Shown: positions 13,044 to 26,395, counted from the first letter of the stretch. The stretch is 64,000 bases of DNA from Astrocystis sublimbata (GCA_022453515.1 JAJNNY010000055.1:1-64000), one strand, 5' to 3'. A program made the numbers and translations. Notes: a model not told the origin generated them from the letters alone.

Positions 13044-13934
13044 TTAGTACAGCCAGTACATAGCCGTATACGGCACGCTCTGCGTCTCACCCTCGCTGCC
13101 ACAGATAGCCGGGTTCCCACCCGACGTGAGCACGCGGTAGACGCTCTTGAGGCCGACGCTGCCGCCCTTGTCGGCCAGCAGCAGCCAGTCGACAGCGCCC
13201 TCGTCGGTGAGGCCCTGGTCCGCGCTGGCCGGGGCCGAGATGTTGGAGAGCTTCTTGGCCTTGAGCAGCTCGGCGTCGTCGTGCAGCGAGAAGGTCGGGG
13301 TACCGTTGATATCGAAGTAGTGGTGGCCCATGTACGCCAAGGGCGTGGCGATGCCCTCGACTGTGAGGTCGGCGGGCGCGGGCCAAGGCGCCGTCGCGGC
13401 CGTCTCGATGTTGATCGGCAGCTGGGTGGTGCGCAGCACCTTGCTGGTCAGACCGCTCCATGCGTCCCCGGATAGCGCCCGGAGACTGGCGGACGGGTAC
13501 AGGTCTGTTATGTCGTGCAGCACGGCGAGGGCACCCGCCGAGACGCCGGCCTCGCCGGCTGCGGGGCACGTGTAGTTCTGGATGCCGTGGCCGACGACGA
13601 TGTGCTTGAGGGGTGTGTCTGGGGAGGGAAGACTTGTGGCTCCTATGAGGTTGTGTTAGTGACTTGATGCTTATATTGAGAATATGTGTACAGCAGAGTA
13701 AGATCAAACTAGTTGAGTAATCAAGCTGTATTATGTGGAGGAAGGGAAATAGGTGTGGGTGAACATACCACCAGTGCTTGGCAGGTTGTAGACAAGGCTG
13801 TTATTCGACGGCACGATGGGGCCAGGAGCCGGAGGATTTAATGGCTTCGGGATCTCACCACATCGCTTCTGTAGTGGTGCGGCGGAGGTGACGGCCAGTA
13901 CCGAGAGGATGGCGAAGGCACCTTGGAGTTGCAT
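13044..13934 (-). CDS. Secreted DUF3455-like ('malate dehydrogenase'-annotated) protein, 2 exons
   Basis: Exons 13934-13769 and 13642-13044 join across a 126-nt intron (donor GTATGT, acceptor CTCATAG) to give 254 aa. The N-terminus MQLQGAFAILSVLAVTSA is a classical signal peptide with an AAPLQKR processing-like region after it. The mature part carries LKHIVVGHGIQNYTC, a GALAVLHDITDLYP segment, MGHHYFDINGTPTF and a late LLLADKGGSVGLKSVYRV, the pattern of the fungal DUF3455 family. Members are often labelled 'malate dehydrogenase', but nothing here resembles the NAD-binding fold, so I would not assign that activity. N-glycosylation sites (NNS, NYT, NGT, NIS) fit extracellular location. It is likely a cell-wall or secreted protein of unknown function. 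Confidence 0.88.
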
Positions 13935-16900
13935 CTTTTCCTGTGGGTTCGTTCTTTCTCTTGTGGTTTCCTCTTTCTGTATGTGTGATATGTTTCTGTT
14001 GTGTGTTGGTGATATTAAGAGAAGTGAAGTGAGGTATGAGAGTCTTGAATGGCTTGTGAAGGAGACCCAACAGAAAAAAGGTGGCTGCAGATCGGGTATA
14101 TAAGTATTAGATTACCAAAGTTCGGATCAGGCGTAGTGTCGTTGCTGAGTGGATCGGACCAGCATTCACCGGGCGGCAGATGTCTGTGTGTTCCCTCTGG
14201 TTCTCGATGGTTATGGACCTGGTTATCTGGTGGTACCCCTAGGCCGGCCGTTGCGCGTAGCCGGTGGGCGCTTAGAGTGGTAATGCTATACTATATATAA
14301 ACCGCGGGTGGGTTGTAGACGCACGACGCAGGCTTTCCGCAGCCGAGATTGGAACCAGCAGCATGGGTGAAAAAATGGAGCGCCGGTGGACATTGCACAT
14401 GGCGCCAATCATCATCGACACAGAAATGCAAGAAGCAAAGGCTTGATACCCTATGACGAAGCTGCTATCGTGTTTGCTGCCGTCAAAGCCAAGGCATATT
14501 CTTGAGTTGAGTGTGTAACAGACAACAATGTGTTTGATCATTTCTCAGCTTCTTCTTCCCCTCACATCTCACACCCACTCGCTTGTATAAGAGCGGTGAT
14601 TCGCTCGACTAGATTCTCCTTGCGCGACCTTGTTTTACCCAACGGCCCCCAAGGACTCGGTGAGAGGTTTTGGGCCTTCAGCAATACCTGCGTAGATTCA
14701 TGTAGGCTGGCGATCATGTTGGCAATCATTATCCTGGCCTACCGGGAGGGTCGCATACATTGTGGATGACGCGGGACTGAGGCAGCCTCTCAAGAGTGTC
14801 CTGAGAGTCGTAGTGGGTGGTGGTGACCCAAGATCTCGCGTCTTCTTGGCAGCCAGAACAGGAGATTGAGAAAGCTTTTGAAGCTCTAGCCCAGCTGCCA
14901 GACGCGCCAGGGTCCCAAGCTTGACCAGGGTAGCTGTAGCATTTCGCAGGGGCTCCTCCAAGACGAGAAGATTGGCTGGCGCGTGTCCTCGTGCGAAACG
15001 GAAAATACTAGTACTAGTTGTCGGATGCTTGCGTACAGCCCGAACAGGCGGGTAATTACATCAGCAATGCGAACTAGGCCACCCAGTCTTCTCGGAATTA
15101 CCGTCCTCGTCGTTTCACATCTCGCTATCTTTTGCTTGGTAATCAGTATACTAGGGGGACTAGGTATGTATGTGGTGCCAGAAGCCGTGCGGAGTTCTAG
15201 GGGATTCTAGTTTGACTCTGAAGGTACGTTGTCGTGTCTATCGCGACATCAGGAAATACAATTTGCACCATTCAGCGACCTGAAGCAACTACGGTAGCCC
15301 CGGCTCTTCCAGCCGTTAGCGACAGAAGCTAGAGAGAAACGGCTCCAATGATTGTTTATACTCCACGAACGACCTTACTGTTATTGGGAGGTAAACAGGT
15401 AAATTAGCTATGGGTAGCTTAAGCGAGCCATTCACAGCCGACCCTTTCAGCTGCGCGCGTCTAGAGACCAACCTTCCCCATTATCGTGGCGCCTCTGATT
15501 CGCTGGTTGCTGGTCTCGCTGGACTGTTGGCGGCACTTAGAGCTTGCTGCATTTCATTAGCTTCTTCAATAAGCAACTGTTCGTCGTAGCTGAAATTCCA
15601 TTCTAAACGAACAATACCTACAAGCAATTCCATGTTCTAAAGAACAAGTTTGTAACAATCAGAATAGCAGTAGTTTGCGTGATCGTTCGAGTGTTTCTTA
15701 CACGCCGCTTACCATATGCAGCGGTAGCTCGATATCCGTGCGTGCTCATTTCGCACCTCAGCCCCGGCAGAGCCAGTCGCTTTCTGTTACCCCTGCGAGT
15801 TCATGACTCCACGGTGAAGGAAGGCTGCATCTCCTGTAATTAAACCCCACGGTGTACCAGTTCGCTAGTTCTCGATCTGCTTCTGGGAATCGGATGAGAG
15901 TCTAGTTCCGCAAATCATTGGAACAACACCAGTGTTTCAGCTGATAAGAGACGACTTTTGTCGCTGCTGATGGCAATATACTAGGTGTTGTTGCCCAAGT
16001 CCTAATCCAGTATTGATTTACCTCGGTATACACGGTATTGGGACTGCGATTGGAATGATCTATATCTTCGGTGGGGCAGTTGAACAGTCTCTTCGTACAA
16101 ATAAAATTGATCATCTTTTACTGTTACACTACCTCAGGAATAGTCTACTCGACCGGACAAGCAGTGCGGTAACAACTATAGCATGCGTTAGTATAAATCA
16201 ATGTGTCTGAGAGGCTCGAGACTCTTCGTGTTGCGAGTATCAGGAGGAGCTTCCATTGGCGATTGCTACCTGCAATACAGAGCTGATTAATTTCGCCGTA
16301 CAGCCTGACCGTAGGCTGCGTTCTGGGCTGCGAACGCTTTCAAGCCTGTCATCAATGTGTAATCCCAGGCTATATGTAAAACGATATACAGTACGGCATT
16401 CTCACGGATGGTACCAACCCGTGCGAGTCTAGTATAGAATCTCACTAGTCCCAACACTGCCATTGGCTCGGGCCGATCCCGAATCTCGAATCCTAGACCC
16501 GATCAAGTTGGTATTTTGGCTGATCTTGGAAGGAATTTTTATCCTCCTTAAGCTAGGTAGGAAACAAATGCCTTCACTTGCGACGAATTTCTAATGAAGT
16601 TTAGGATAGTGGGAGAAGGCGGGACGGCACAGCGTGTGCCAGAGAACTTGGTATGGCCCCTTGGCAGAGTGTTGCGTTGTCGTGTATAGCTGCTCTCACC
16701 TGTGAAGCTTGGACGAATTGTTAATGTTTTGGTCTACTACCTATGTGCGATAATTAATTCCAATTCCGACAGCGGGCTAGATCTCGGAGAGACTGCCTCA
16801 ACGGTAAAAAAAAACTTGGTATGGTACGATCATGATCGACTGCTCACCATGCTTCCCAATTCGTGCCACGGTAACACGTTTCCTAAGGGTGTGCCCTGCC

Positions 16901-17744
16901 ATTAGTATACCACTATTATACACCTTATCTGTAGGTTGGCTGACATATCATACCTCGCACACAAGGATGGCCTTTCAAGCCTGTGCTAGTACTCAGAGAC
17001 ATCAGCCTCCAGCTCTCGCCAGTCGTCTTCCAACCTCCAATAGGTATGGGACCACTGGCACCAGTTTGACCAGCCCCTCCTCTATCATGGGGGCATGGGT
17101 CTTCCACACACCCCACCAGATCCATACTGCAGCACTAAGTCATGCCGTGTCCGATGCTATGGCGCAAGTGTAGCCAATCGTCGCCCCCCTTAGCGAACTC
17201 GCGGCGCTTAACAGCTTTTTCAACCCGGTTTTCTGATTCTATCTGATACGAGAGATCCGCGGGCCTGACTTTTGATGGGAACAAACAGATTAGGCTTAGT
17301 GCAATCGCCGCTTTTGCTCGGATTCGGCTCAGCCAGATGACCAAAGACATGATTTATGTATAAATTTATGCAAGGCGTAGAACACCCCCCTAAGCTTACG
17401 GTAAGGTAGTAATACGGGTTTATTCTGCCTATTAGCTATTAACTTACGGAAGGACATGGGAATGAGGACTCCGATAACACTACCATGCGACTATCTGTAT
17501 TATATAAATCGCAAATTTAGCTGGTCCGATTAACAACTTTTTGTATTGAATCACATAGTTAGTGCTTTTATCTAGTAATATATGGAATTAAACAAGCACT
17601 AGTATTCAAGCCTTTAGAACTAGAATTTCTAGCATCTACTGTTCTACGCTCATGATTATGTTACATATGAAAAGCCTTGGTCTTGTAAGCTATATCAAAG
17701 AGAGCAGAAATCTTACTCACATGATCCAGGCCATACCGGCATCC
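13935..17744. other. 3.8-kb gene-poor tract
   Basis: There is no gene I can support. Open frames up to about 113 codons exist (for example 16832-17173, +) but have no domain, signal or exon logic. The left end is the promoter of the secreted DUF3455-like gene. Composition falls toward AT-rich at about 17340-17660, next to the 3' end of the ABC transporter. Old mobile-element debris is possible, but I could not identify terminal repeats or reverse-transcriptase or transposase motifs. Confidence 0.45.
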
Positions 17745-20700
17745 CTAAGAAAGACCGCCACTCTTCCCCCTCACCCGAGTGGCCCAGTACAGACCAAACA
17801 TGGCGAAGATATTGAAACCAATGAAAGCACTCAGGTACCCAGCATGATACCAAGGATGCTCCCCCGAAATCTGTAGCGTTTCTCGGAAGAACGAGTTCGT
17901 GTTTGCGAGCGGGCAGTATTCGCAGCTCCCCACCGTCGCTGACGGGTTCATGACAGCCCCAAAGTTCTGTGCCGCAAAGGCCTCCAGGTAATCACCGCAA
18001 GTCTCACCATTGCCAGGCGCGGGGATGCGCAGAATCTGAGCCGGCGAACAGCTCAAGTTCACGTTCCACAGGCCCGCGAGGGAGAGTCCATTGACGAAAT
18101 ACGTAAGTGGCGAGGCGCGCCAGACGAAGATCCAGAAGCTGGGAAGGTCCTTCGGGAAAACCAGAACACTGGGGCACAAGTCTTGTTAGTGGATCGAGTA
18201 TGTGTGAATGAAGAGAGGAGGCCGAGAACAGCTACTTACCCGCAGAACACCAACGAGAAATAGAACAACAGTGTCGCGACCTGCACGGCGCTCTCCTCAA
18301 GCTCGATCACGGATGCCAAGGCCTGCGAGAACGTGATGGTCCACAGACAGAAGAAGAGGAGCATGACAAACGACAGCGCGCCCCGGCTTGCCACCCCGAA
18401 AGCCGTGTCGCCCTCACCTGTCCGCTGTAGGCCTGTGGGGTAGTACCAGATGGCAAAGATCAGAACTGTCGCTAGCAGCTGCCATGCGAACTCGACAATG
18501 ACGTTGGATGCCAGGAAAACGGTCCAGTGGTACGTTTTGGACCGCCGCTCGCGCCCCTCGAAGAGCGCGCGGCCTTCCATCAGTCGGGGGATCACCTGTT
18601 GGTCCATCGTGCCGAAAATTTGTGTCAGTAGGAACATGGAGAAGAGCAAGTTTTGGAAGCCTTGGAGGTCGAGGCGGGTATTCTGAAAGGAGAGCCCATC
18701 GAAGAGAGCCTGATATGACAGTCAGCTGCTGCGTACGCGGACCCCAAGCCCAAGCCCAGGTCCGGGGTATTCTGATGGACTCACGATTCCGATACAGAGC
18801 GCAAACTTCGAGTATATATAAATTGGCCGCCTCCAATACTCTTGAAAGACTCTCCTCGTCACCAAGGCCAATTGGAAAAGCCACGGCATGGCATATGACT
18901 TCCCCCCCGCTACACCAACCATCTCCGGTGTACCCTTAGTTTTGAGCTCGACAAGGCGTCGGGTGACATCCTCTTGCTGCTTGCTCGTGGCCCATTGTTG
19001 AGCCCAGAATTCACTTGGCTGGAGCTCGTTCGATGTGTTAGTAGTCTCTCTACTTGTTGCATGCAGCATCCATTCAGCGGGGTTTGCTCCAGGAACGGGC
19101 GGCTGTGCGCCTCGCTCCTCGAAGTAGGAAACCAGCGTCGAGGCGTTCTTGCCGATATCTCCAAAGTAAACGCACTGGCCTTTATCATTCAATAATAGGA
19201 GCCTATCAAACAACATGAACAACTGGGACGAGGGTTGGTGTATCGTGCAGAGGACAGCCTGTCCGTTGTCTGCGAGCTTCCGAAGCAGAGTACAGATGGA
19301 CCATGCTGTCTGACTGTCCAAGCCGGAAGTCGGTTCATCTAGTAGTCAGTATCGTTAGTCAATCGCACGGCGACTACGAGGGCTCAGGGTTAACGAGTAG
19401 ATATACCAAAAAACAGAAGCAACTCTGGCTTTGCCACGAGTTCGATACCAATGGTAAGTCGCTTGCGTTGTTCGATGTTGAGACCTAGTCACAGTGCTGT
19501 AGTCAGACTTGATACACCCAACAGATCCCGGGATGCAGCTCACCGTCACCTGGCACCCCGATAATAGCTTCTACGTAGCTCTCCATATCGAGAATCTTGA
19601 TGACATTATCGACATACGATAACTTCTCTTCCCGAGTAGCCGCGGGTTGTCTCATCAAGGCGCTGAACTCGAGAGCTTCACGCACAGTTGCGGTGGAGAT
19701 GGATGTCCTCTTGCTGGGCATACCCTATCTTCCGCTGGAAGCTCGCGTCTCTTTTTTGACCATCTATGCAGATTTCGCCGCGAGCGACGCCAAAATTGGC
19801 GCGGTTCGCTAGCACATCCAAGAGTGTCGTTTTGCCAGCTCCGGTCACGCCCTGCATGATGACAAGCCGTGTTAGTTTCATCAGACCAAGGGTAGGCAGA
19901 GACTCCAACAACCTACCATGAGCGCAGTCAGCGACCCAGGAACTACCCAGCCCTGGATCTCATCCAAAATCGTCCTAGTCTTGCCTTTGCCAACCTTGAC
20001 TTCGTAGCTCAAGTTATTCCAGTGAAACACGGATGACTGCTTTAGAATGCCATGTGTAGCGATTTGCTCCGGAGTCTCATCCTGACCAGTGCCGACATGT
20101 TGCTCGCCGACATATTGTGCGAATCTAGGAGAACCATGCCCCTCAGGATCTTGCTTGCGAGTCTTCGTCCGCTGCGAATCTGGGCGCCGGAATCGAACAA
20201 TGTCGCCCTTGGAGGATTGCGCGGGTACATATTGAGCAGCAAGAAGATGGAGACCGAGAACTATAAATATCATGGCTATGAGGATGCCCAGGTTACTAGG
20301 AAGGAGAATCAGCACTTGTCCGGAAAATTCTCCCACGAGATGGGATGGTGTCACCAGTTGTAACATACCGCCATTTATGACTGGGTACATAACCATATTT
20401 CTCAAGGAGGTAAGCATTTCCTTCGACATAGGATTGTCCAGTGACTGATCCGACAGTGGCACAGATTTGATCTTGCAGGCGGACATTCGAGTACGATGAA
20501 CCACTCGGCACCATCTGGGAGCATGGAAAGCGACGGTAGCTGAACTACAAACGTTGTCAGTATCCAAAAATCTTCAGTTCATGGCTCGATGTATCAGAAA
20601 ACTATATACCTCATTGATCATCAAGCTTTCATAAGCGTACGCGATCGGGTCGACGAAGCGGAACCACTTCAGCCAGCCCACCTCATAGGGAACAGGAACG

Positions 20701-22681
20701 ACGAAGCCGACATATATGGCGGCAAGCAAGATGAGGATGGTCGTAGGCACTGTGCTTTGTTCGAGCGTGCGAGAGATTGAGCCAACAAAGCGAAACCACA
20801 TGGACATGGTCAGTACTAACACCAAGGTAAAAAGAAACCAGGTGAAGAACTCTGCTGCGGTACGTCGGAGATTGGTAAAGAAGTACAGCACAGTCTGAAA
20901 AAGAACAGCACTTAAAAACTTGTTTGGTAGATCGCTTATAATCGATGCGATAGAATCGGCGACGGGATGGTACAGGGCATATCGATTGTGCTTTTCGACG
21001 ATGGGCCTCTGTTTCCACATGAGCAGAATCTACGCGACGTACATGTTAACATTCGATCAAAAGTAGAAAAGGGGGGCGCGACGACTTGGTTTACCTCAAA
21101 TGAAGGGGACAGTGCCGTATAGAGGAGGGAAAAGAAGATCAGAATAGCACGTCGATCTAGGCTGCTGGAGTCTTCAGGGAGGTTGAAAAATGCACTTCCG
21201 ATCACGATAGCGAGGATGGCGCTGGCAACAACAGAACCAATAACACTTCCAGGCTGGTTCTTGAGCCTCTGGATTGCTCTCTGGAGACAGCGCAATATCT
21301 GAAGATGAAGTGAGATGACGTATGTTGAGGTCCTTAGGCTACGTGCCAGTGAAGGATCAGTGTACATGCCTAGCGGCATCGAGAAGCTTTGAACTTACGC
21401 AAGGTTGCTGCGCCATCCCGAGTTGCTCTTCTCATTCTCACTAGGACTCTTGAAGATTGGGTGAGTAGCTTCAAAGCGGTGAATTTCCGAAGCGAGTTGA
21501 TTACTAAGGCTGTGCTTCTTCCAATTTTTGACAAAGTCATCTGGAGATCGAGGTGCTTGGTCCTCAAAGCCTCGACGGACGATGCGTTCGGCAGGGTTGG
21601 TCAGAGAGGTGAGGAAATCTGGCGTTGTAGCGTGGGCCGGTCTTTCGAAACCAAGGTCCTCAAAGTACTGGGCTGCCAGCTCAGTTGCGCCAAAGTAGAT
21701 CTGGCGGCCTTCATACAAAACGGTGACTTTGTCGAAATTCTAGAGTCCGGGTAGTTAACAGGCCGGGACCGATATATGGCGCAGGTTTCTACCGTGAAAA
21801 AGAAAATTCAAGAAGATATTACCTGATACATATTCTCGGAAGCCTGGTACATGGTCATCAAGACAGTCGAGTGAATCTCATCAGTGAGTCGACGCAAGAG
21901 ATTAACAAACTCCAATGCCGTTGAGCTATCAAGACCACGGGTACTGTTATCCCAACATTGCAGCGGAGCGCCGCCCACGAGGGCCTCGGCAATGCTCGTG
22001 CGCCTCTTCTCGCCGCCGCTGACACCTCTGATTAGCGCGTTGCCCATGAAAGTATCATACGCGCCCTCAAGGCTAAAGAGAATAGAGACGTCGGCACTGT
22101 TCTTGGGCGATTTGACCGGTTTTCCCCAGATCGACTCTCGAGTCGAGGCAGCGAATGTCAGCGTGTTGCCGACTGTGAGCTCAGGTAAATGCTCGTCCAG
22201 TTCCGCCAGGTAGACGCTCTCGCCCTTGAAATACGTATGCATCTCAGCATACGGGATCCCTGTCCGTTGGGTTCGTCAAAGAGGTCACCGGGGAGAGTGA
22301 GGTTTTCTTACCTTGGTAGTTAACCCGGCTCGTTTGGTCCACATAAATGCCATGTGTATCACCAGCGATGGCCTTGAGCAGAGTGGTGCAGCCACTGCCA
22401 GGGCGGCCAAGGACGAGAAGCATTTCGCCATGTTGAACTAAACCGTCAAAACGGTCGAGAATCTCGACACGACTGCCGCGGCTCCGCCGGAGCTGGTCCA
22501 CAATATACCGGGGCAAGGATGCTAGATATGAATAGACGGTTTGTTGAAAGCCGTGGGTTGCGACGAATCCATGGACGGACATGTTGCGAAATGCTAGACC
22601 GATGCGTAGCACCGGGTGAGCCTGTCTCGAAGCAAGCCAGGCCCGGAAGGCCGCCTCTCGTGTTGTCGTCTTGGTGGTCAT
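17745..22681 (-). pseudogene. PDR-type ABC transporter, 12 exons, frame break in second nucleotide-binding domain
   Basis: Full-size pleiotropic-drug-resistance pump (ABCG; two NBD-TMD halves) that would export drugs or metabolites at the plasma membrane. Exons: 22681-22312, 22259-21823, 21739-21399, 21332-21095, 21029-20610, 20544-20369, 20295-19917, 19851-19544, 19484-19407, 19338-18785, 18709-18241 and 18181-17745. NBD1 has the degenerate Walker A GRPGSGCTTLLK and signature VSGGEKRR; NBD2 has Walker A GVTGAGKTTLLD, signature LNIEQRKRL and Walker B FFDEPTSGLD. The exons total 4,207 nt, one base over a multiple of three. The break lies in exon 8 near 19697-19703, between [10 protein letters not shown] and [10 protein letters not shown], and the original frame stops a few codons later. 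All other junctions are in frame. The rest is well preserved, so this is either a recent null allele or a sequencing error. An ATG at 22711 would add 10 residues. Uninterrupted length would be about 1,400 aa. Confidence 0.85.
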
Positions 22682-24603
22682 CCTAAAGATGCCAAAGCTC
22701 TCTGACAACAAACAGGCTCAGCTCTCTGGTGGAATGAATTAGGTTGGGAAAAAGCAGAACACAATGACATTTGGTGAAGTTCAAGATTGACCCCGAAGGC
22801 GAATAGAATACCAAAATTGCCCTGTGCTGACGGATCAAGGGCGTAGCGCTCACGCCAATACGCGCCTGTGAGCATGTGCACTCAGGCGTAAGATTACCGA
22901 GAGATTCCAAATCTGACGAGCCAGTCATTGATGATGGATTGGAATGTCGCATCAAGGCTCCCGACTGCTTGGAGTTAGCAAGGAAAGGACAGGGGTTGGA
23001 GAGGCGTGTGGGGGACCATTGGTGCCAACAACCAACAAAACTATAAAAAAAGTAAGACATAAGTTGCGGTACCTACCTAGGTAAGTAGGGTGGCTTTTAT
23101 GGAATCATGCCTCCCACTGGAGCATTTACTTTCCGGCCCACACCTCACGTCTCACGTTTTGTCGACTGTTGGTACCACTGGCCCTCCTGAGGGGGGCGGC
23201 AGGGTAGTGTAAACTTAGGATCGGCTCCGGCTCAAAAGAACAATGCATGTAGTGCTGCAGTGTTTGAATCGGAAACCATACGGAGGAGCATCAAGAAGCA
23301 TGCACATTTGCTTTTGCAGGTGGCTGGCATTACGACTCGGGAGCTAGCCAAAACACTGGACTTCGGTCACTGTAGATAAAATAATAGTACAGAGCTTCAA
23401 TGTAATATCATCTCGGTCGGAAATGCCCACAACAACGTACGCATAAGTAGCAGGGTTAGCACTTTAGTAGTTTGGTTCCTGAAATGATGCTAGTGTAGCA
23501 AGGGCTTAGCTACATACGATCTTGCCTACCCCTGAATTAAGGTTCTCAACTTACTTTACTCCCGTCTGGGGAAGCATGCACTAGGCGAGCTAGGTACCAC
23601 TACCAGACACCCTGAGTACATGTAGCAGGTAGCTTCATTCACTACATGTAGGTACCTCCCTAAGGTAGGTAAGTACCTACATGTACCTAGGGACATAACC
23701 TTAGGTATGCGCTCCCACTCACCGGGCGGCCAAAGACCATGCATGATTCCTTGGATGCCTAAGTACTAACCTAGGGCTAGGTAGGCAATAGGTAGAGTCT
23801 CTTCTAATACAACCATATAATTCCCTTTCTAGCCTGCCAGAACCTTAGAACTCCGTCCTATCTGGTACAGCGCCCAGCCTACCACCTGCATATCGTGACT
23901 ACCACTACCACTATAGGCTAGCATGATGATAATTGTTAGCTCAACGCTAGCAGGAGTACCGGCAGGGGGGTTTCGGTATAGAATTTGTACGTCCTCTGGC
24001 ACACATGACAAATCTTGGAGACGTGACGCGGGAGTCTCACCTTGCATGCAGGTATAGTACTCTGCCACTGCCCGACGTAACATAATACATGTAGGAAGTA
24101 TGCTGTTAGGAGTGCTGCAAATGTCGCCCCTCGCTTGTTCCTTTATTCATGTTGATGGACATACCTATCACAGACCCCATCACCCAGCCATGGAGACCGG
24201 ATCAAGCATCATACAAGATCAGCGCAGCGCCCTGGCTGGGTCGCAGGCCTATCGCGGGTCTGTTCTGAAAGCAACAGATCCAGACACGCCAGAGTCTGCT
24301 CTCCAACGCAACGGAAGCCTTGGGCTAGATCTCAGTTGAGGCCGTTACTCGTAAATATCGCCAACTACGAGTATATCCCGGCTGGCACGGCCTGGGTTAC
24401 ACTGTAAGTCACACCCCCTCGTGTCTACTTCTTGGTAAGCTGGGGGCTATGACGCTCAATCATCTATTTCTCTTCACTCCCCCGCTCAACTCTTTATCGC
24501 TCTTGATGTATCCGATCGACCAAACACCAACACCAGTGAGCGTTTGTCACATAGGTAGTCTGATTGATATTAATGTTCCTTGTCTTCCTTTTCAGCTCCG
24601 GAT
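22682..24603. other. Divergent promoter interval with CCTAGG palindromes
   Basis: It separates the minus-strand ABC transporter from the plus-strand P450. Dense palindromic TACCTAGGTA/GGTACC-like motifs occur at about 23070-23092, 23590-23600, 23645-23695 and 23768-23790. A polypyrimidine TTTTCAG at about 24589-24595 just before the P450 ATG could be the acceptor of a 5'-UTR intron. No gene is supported. Confidence 0.5.
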
Positions 24604-26395
24604 ATGCCTTCCACTCTAGCCGTGGCGGCAACAACAATCGCCGTCATTTATTCCTTCTTACGTGCCATCATCTCTCTGAGACATGATTCCCGGGAACCGA
24701 AAACCATCGTTGGCGCCGTTCCCTACCTCAGTCCTCTCTTTGGCATGGTGATCGGACAGGATAAGTTCTATAAGCGATTGAGGTACAGCTCAAAGCCCTC
24801 GTCGCCTTGAGAAGCATTTTGGCGATCAATTCCGTTCAATGCTGATGTGAACCGAGCAGAGACGAGACCCGTCTGCCCATTTACACATTAAACATACCGG
24901 GTGTACCTGTTTACATTGTCAACTCTCTTGAGGTGCTTCAGCGTGTCGACCGGCACATCGATACCCTTCCTTTCGCCCCCATGAAAGCTCAGACATGCAA
25001 GAAGGTCTGCAGCGTCAGTCAAGCTGGTATATCCAAGATCTATGGGAACAACCTCCTAGCGCAGGACGGCTACCTGTACAGTCACCAACGCGCCTCTGCC
25101 CAGGCCGGCGCACCCGGCGCCAGTCTAAAGTATGCACTCCCTGGGGTCATTTACCCCCCCTTCTGGCGAGTCTCGGGGCCATAAATAATCCTCACAGATA
25201 TCTATGCTCCCGAGTATCTGCAAATCCCGTTTCATGCGCAATTCTTTTACTGTAAAAGGCAACTACTGACTCCAGCGGTTGCAGTGCTCTCTCTCGGTCA
25301 GCAAGTAAGGTTTTTGCCGCTGCCTTCGATCGAGTTGAAGCCCGAGGCCGCACGGCCGTGGATTTGTATCAATTTATCCATGACGCAACATTTGACGCTA
25401 CGACGGATGCCATGTACGGTTCACACAATCCTTTCCGTACCGAGGAGAGCCTCAAGTACTGGGCCGTCTTTGAAGCTGGATTGCCAATGCTTTTTCTTGG
25501 CTTTCTGCCCAACATCCTAGCGAGAAGCGCGTGCAAGGCAAGAGAACGCCTGGTAGCAGCCTTCGTCGACTATTTCGGCAACGACAAACACCTCGACGGC
25601 GGTTCCCTTTTCGTCCAACTTACGACTAAAGTCAACGACGGCACCGGCTTAAGCCTAGAAGACAAAGCCCGGATAGAGGTCGGCCAGGTGGCCGCGGCGA
25701 CCTTCAACACCGCCCCAGGTGCGTATTGGTGTGTCTGGGCAGTTCTGTCAAATCCCACTGTGTTCAATGAGTGCAGGAAAGAAGTAATGCGACTGGTGAA
25801 CGAGGTTGATGGTGTCAACACCATTGATCTTGCGTATGTGAGGACGGAATGCCCCCTGCTTGTGTCGACCCTACAGGAAGTTATGAGGTTCTACGGCACA
25901 GCTGCCTCGCTGCGCCTCATATACGAAGACACCATGCTCGGCGACGAGTACCTTTTGAAGAAGGGGGGCGCTGTGCTCATGCCCAACAGCCTATTCCATA
26001 GCGACGAAACACTCTGGGGTCCCTCAGCGGGCGAGTTTGATCACACGCGGTTCTTGAAGGCGGGCCCTCGCAAGTCCAGCACCAAACATCCGGCTGCCGC
26101 TTTCCGGGCCTTCGGCGGTGGCCATGTTCTATGCCCGGGGCGGCACCTGGCTAGCACCGAGATGTTGGCCTTAATGGCCTTGATCCTCGTGCGTGTTGAT
26201 GTTGTGCCCCCGGGAGGTGAATGGCCGCCGGCAAAGATTGGCCAGGCGGCCGGTAGAGCGTTTCCTCTGCCGAAGAAGCCTGTGCTTGTTGATTTCGTCC
26301 CTAGGGCTGCTGGAAAGTGGCGGGTGCTGTTTTCTGATGAGAATGATAGTGGTGTGAGTCTTGTGGCGGAAGATATGCACGGCACCAAGAACTGA
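24604..26395 (+). CDS. Cytochrome P450 monooxygenase (copy 1), 3 exons
   Basis: Haem-thiolate oxygenase, probably ER-anchored. Exons 24604-24782, 24860-25129 and 25285-26395 give 519 aa. Intron 1 (77 nt) has GTACAG/GAGCAG ends; intron 2 (155 nt) has a GTATGC donor, CTGAC branch and TTGCAG acceptor. With these introns the reading frame is continuous, so in-frame stops seen in the raw sequence at about 24811 and 25184 are intronic. An N-terminal hydrophobic anchor (LAVAATTIAVIYSFL) is followed by the K-helix ExxR (EVMR) and the haem loop FRAFGGGHVLCPGRH with its Cys ligand. It shares domain pattern, N-terminal motif HDSREP and first-intron position with the P450 at 51606-53488. Both resemble the fungal P450s related to the CYP7/CYP8 (sterol/prostacyclin-synthase-like) group, but substrate cannot be told from sequence. 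Confidence 0.88.

Noticed and set aside
13087..13707. 206-codon minus-strand frame
   Set aside because: Overlaps the DUF3455-like gene in another frame; composition (Arg/His/Pro/Gly-rich) is typical of a shadow frame.
13935..17744. Transposable element in the gene-poor tract
   Set aside because: I could not find terminal repeats, target-site duplications or reverse-transcriptase, integrase or transposase motifs.
24811..25184. Interpretation of the first P450 as a pseudogene because of in-frame stops
   Set aside because: The stops fall within two introns with good donor, branch and acceptor sites; after splicing the frame is continuous for 519 aa.
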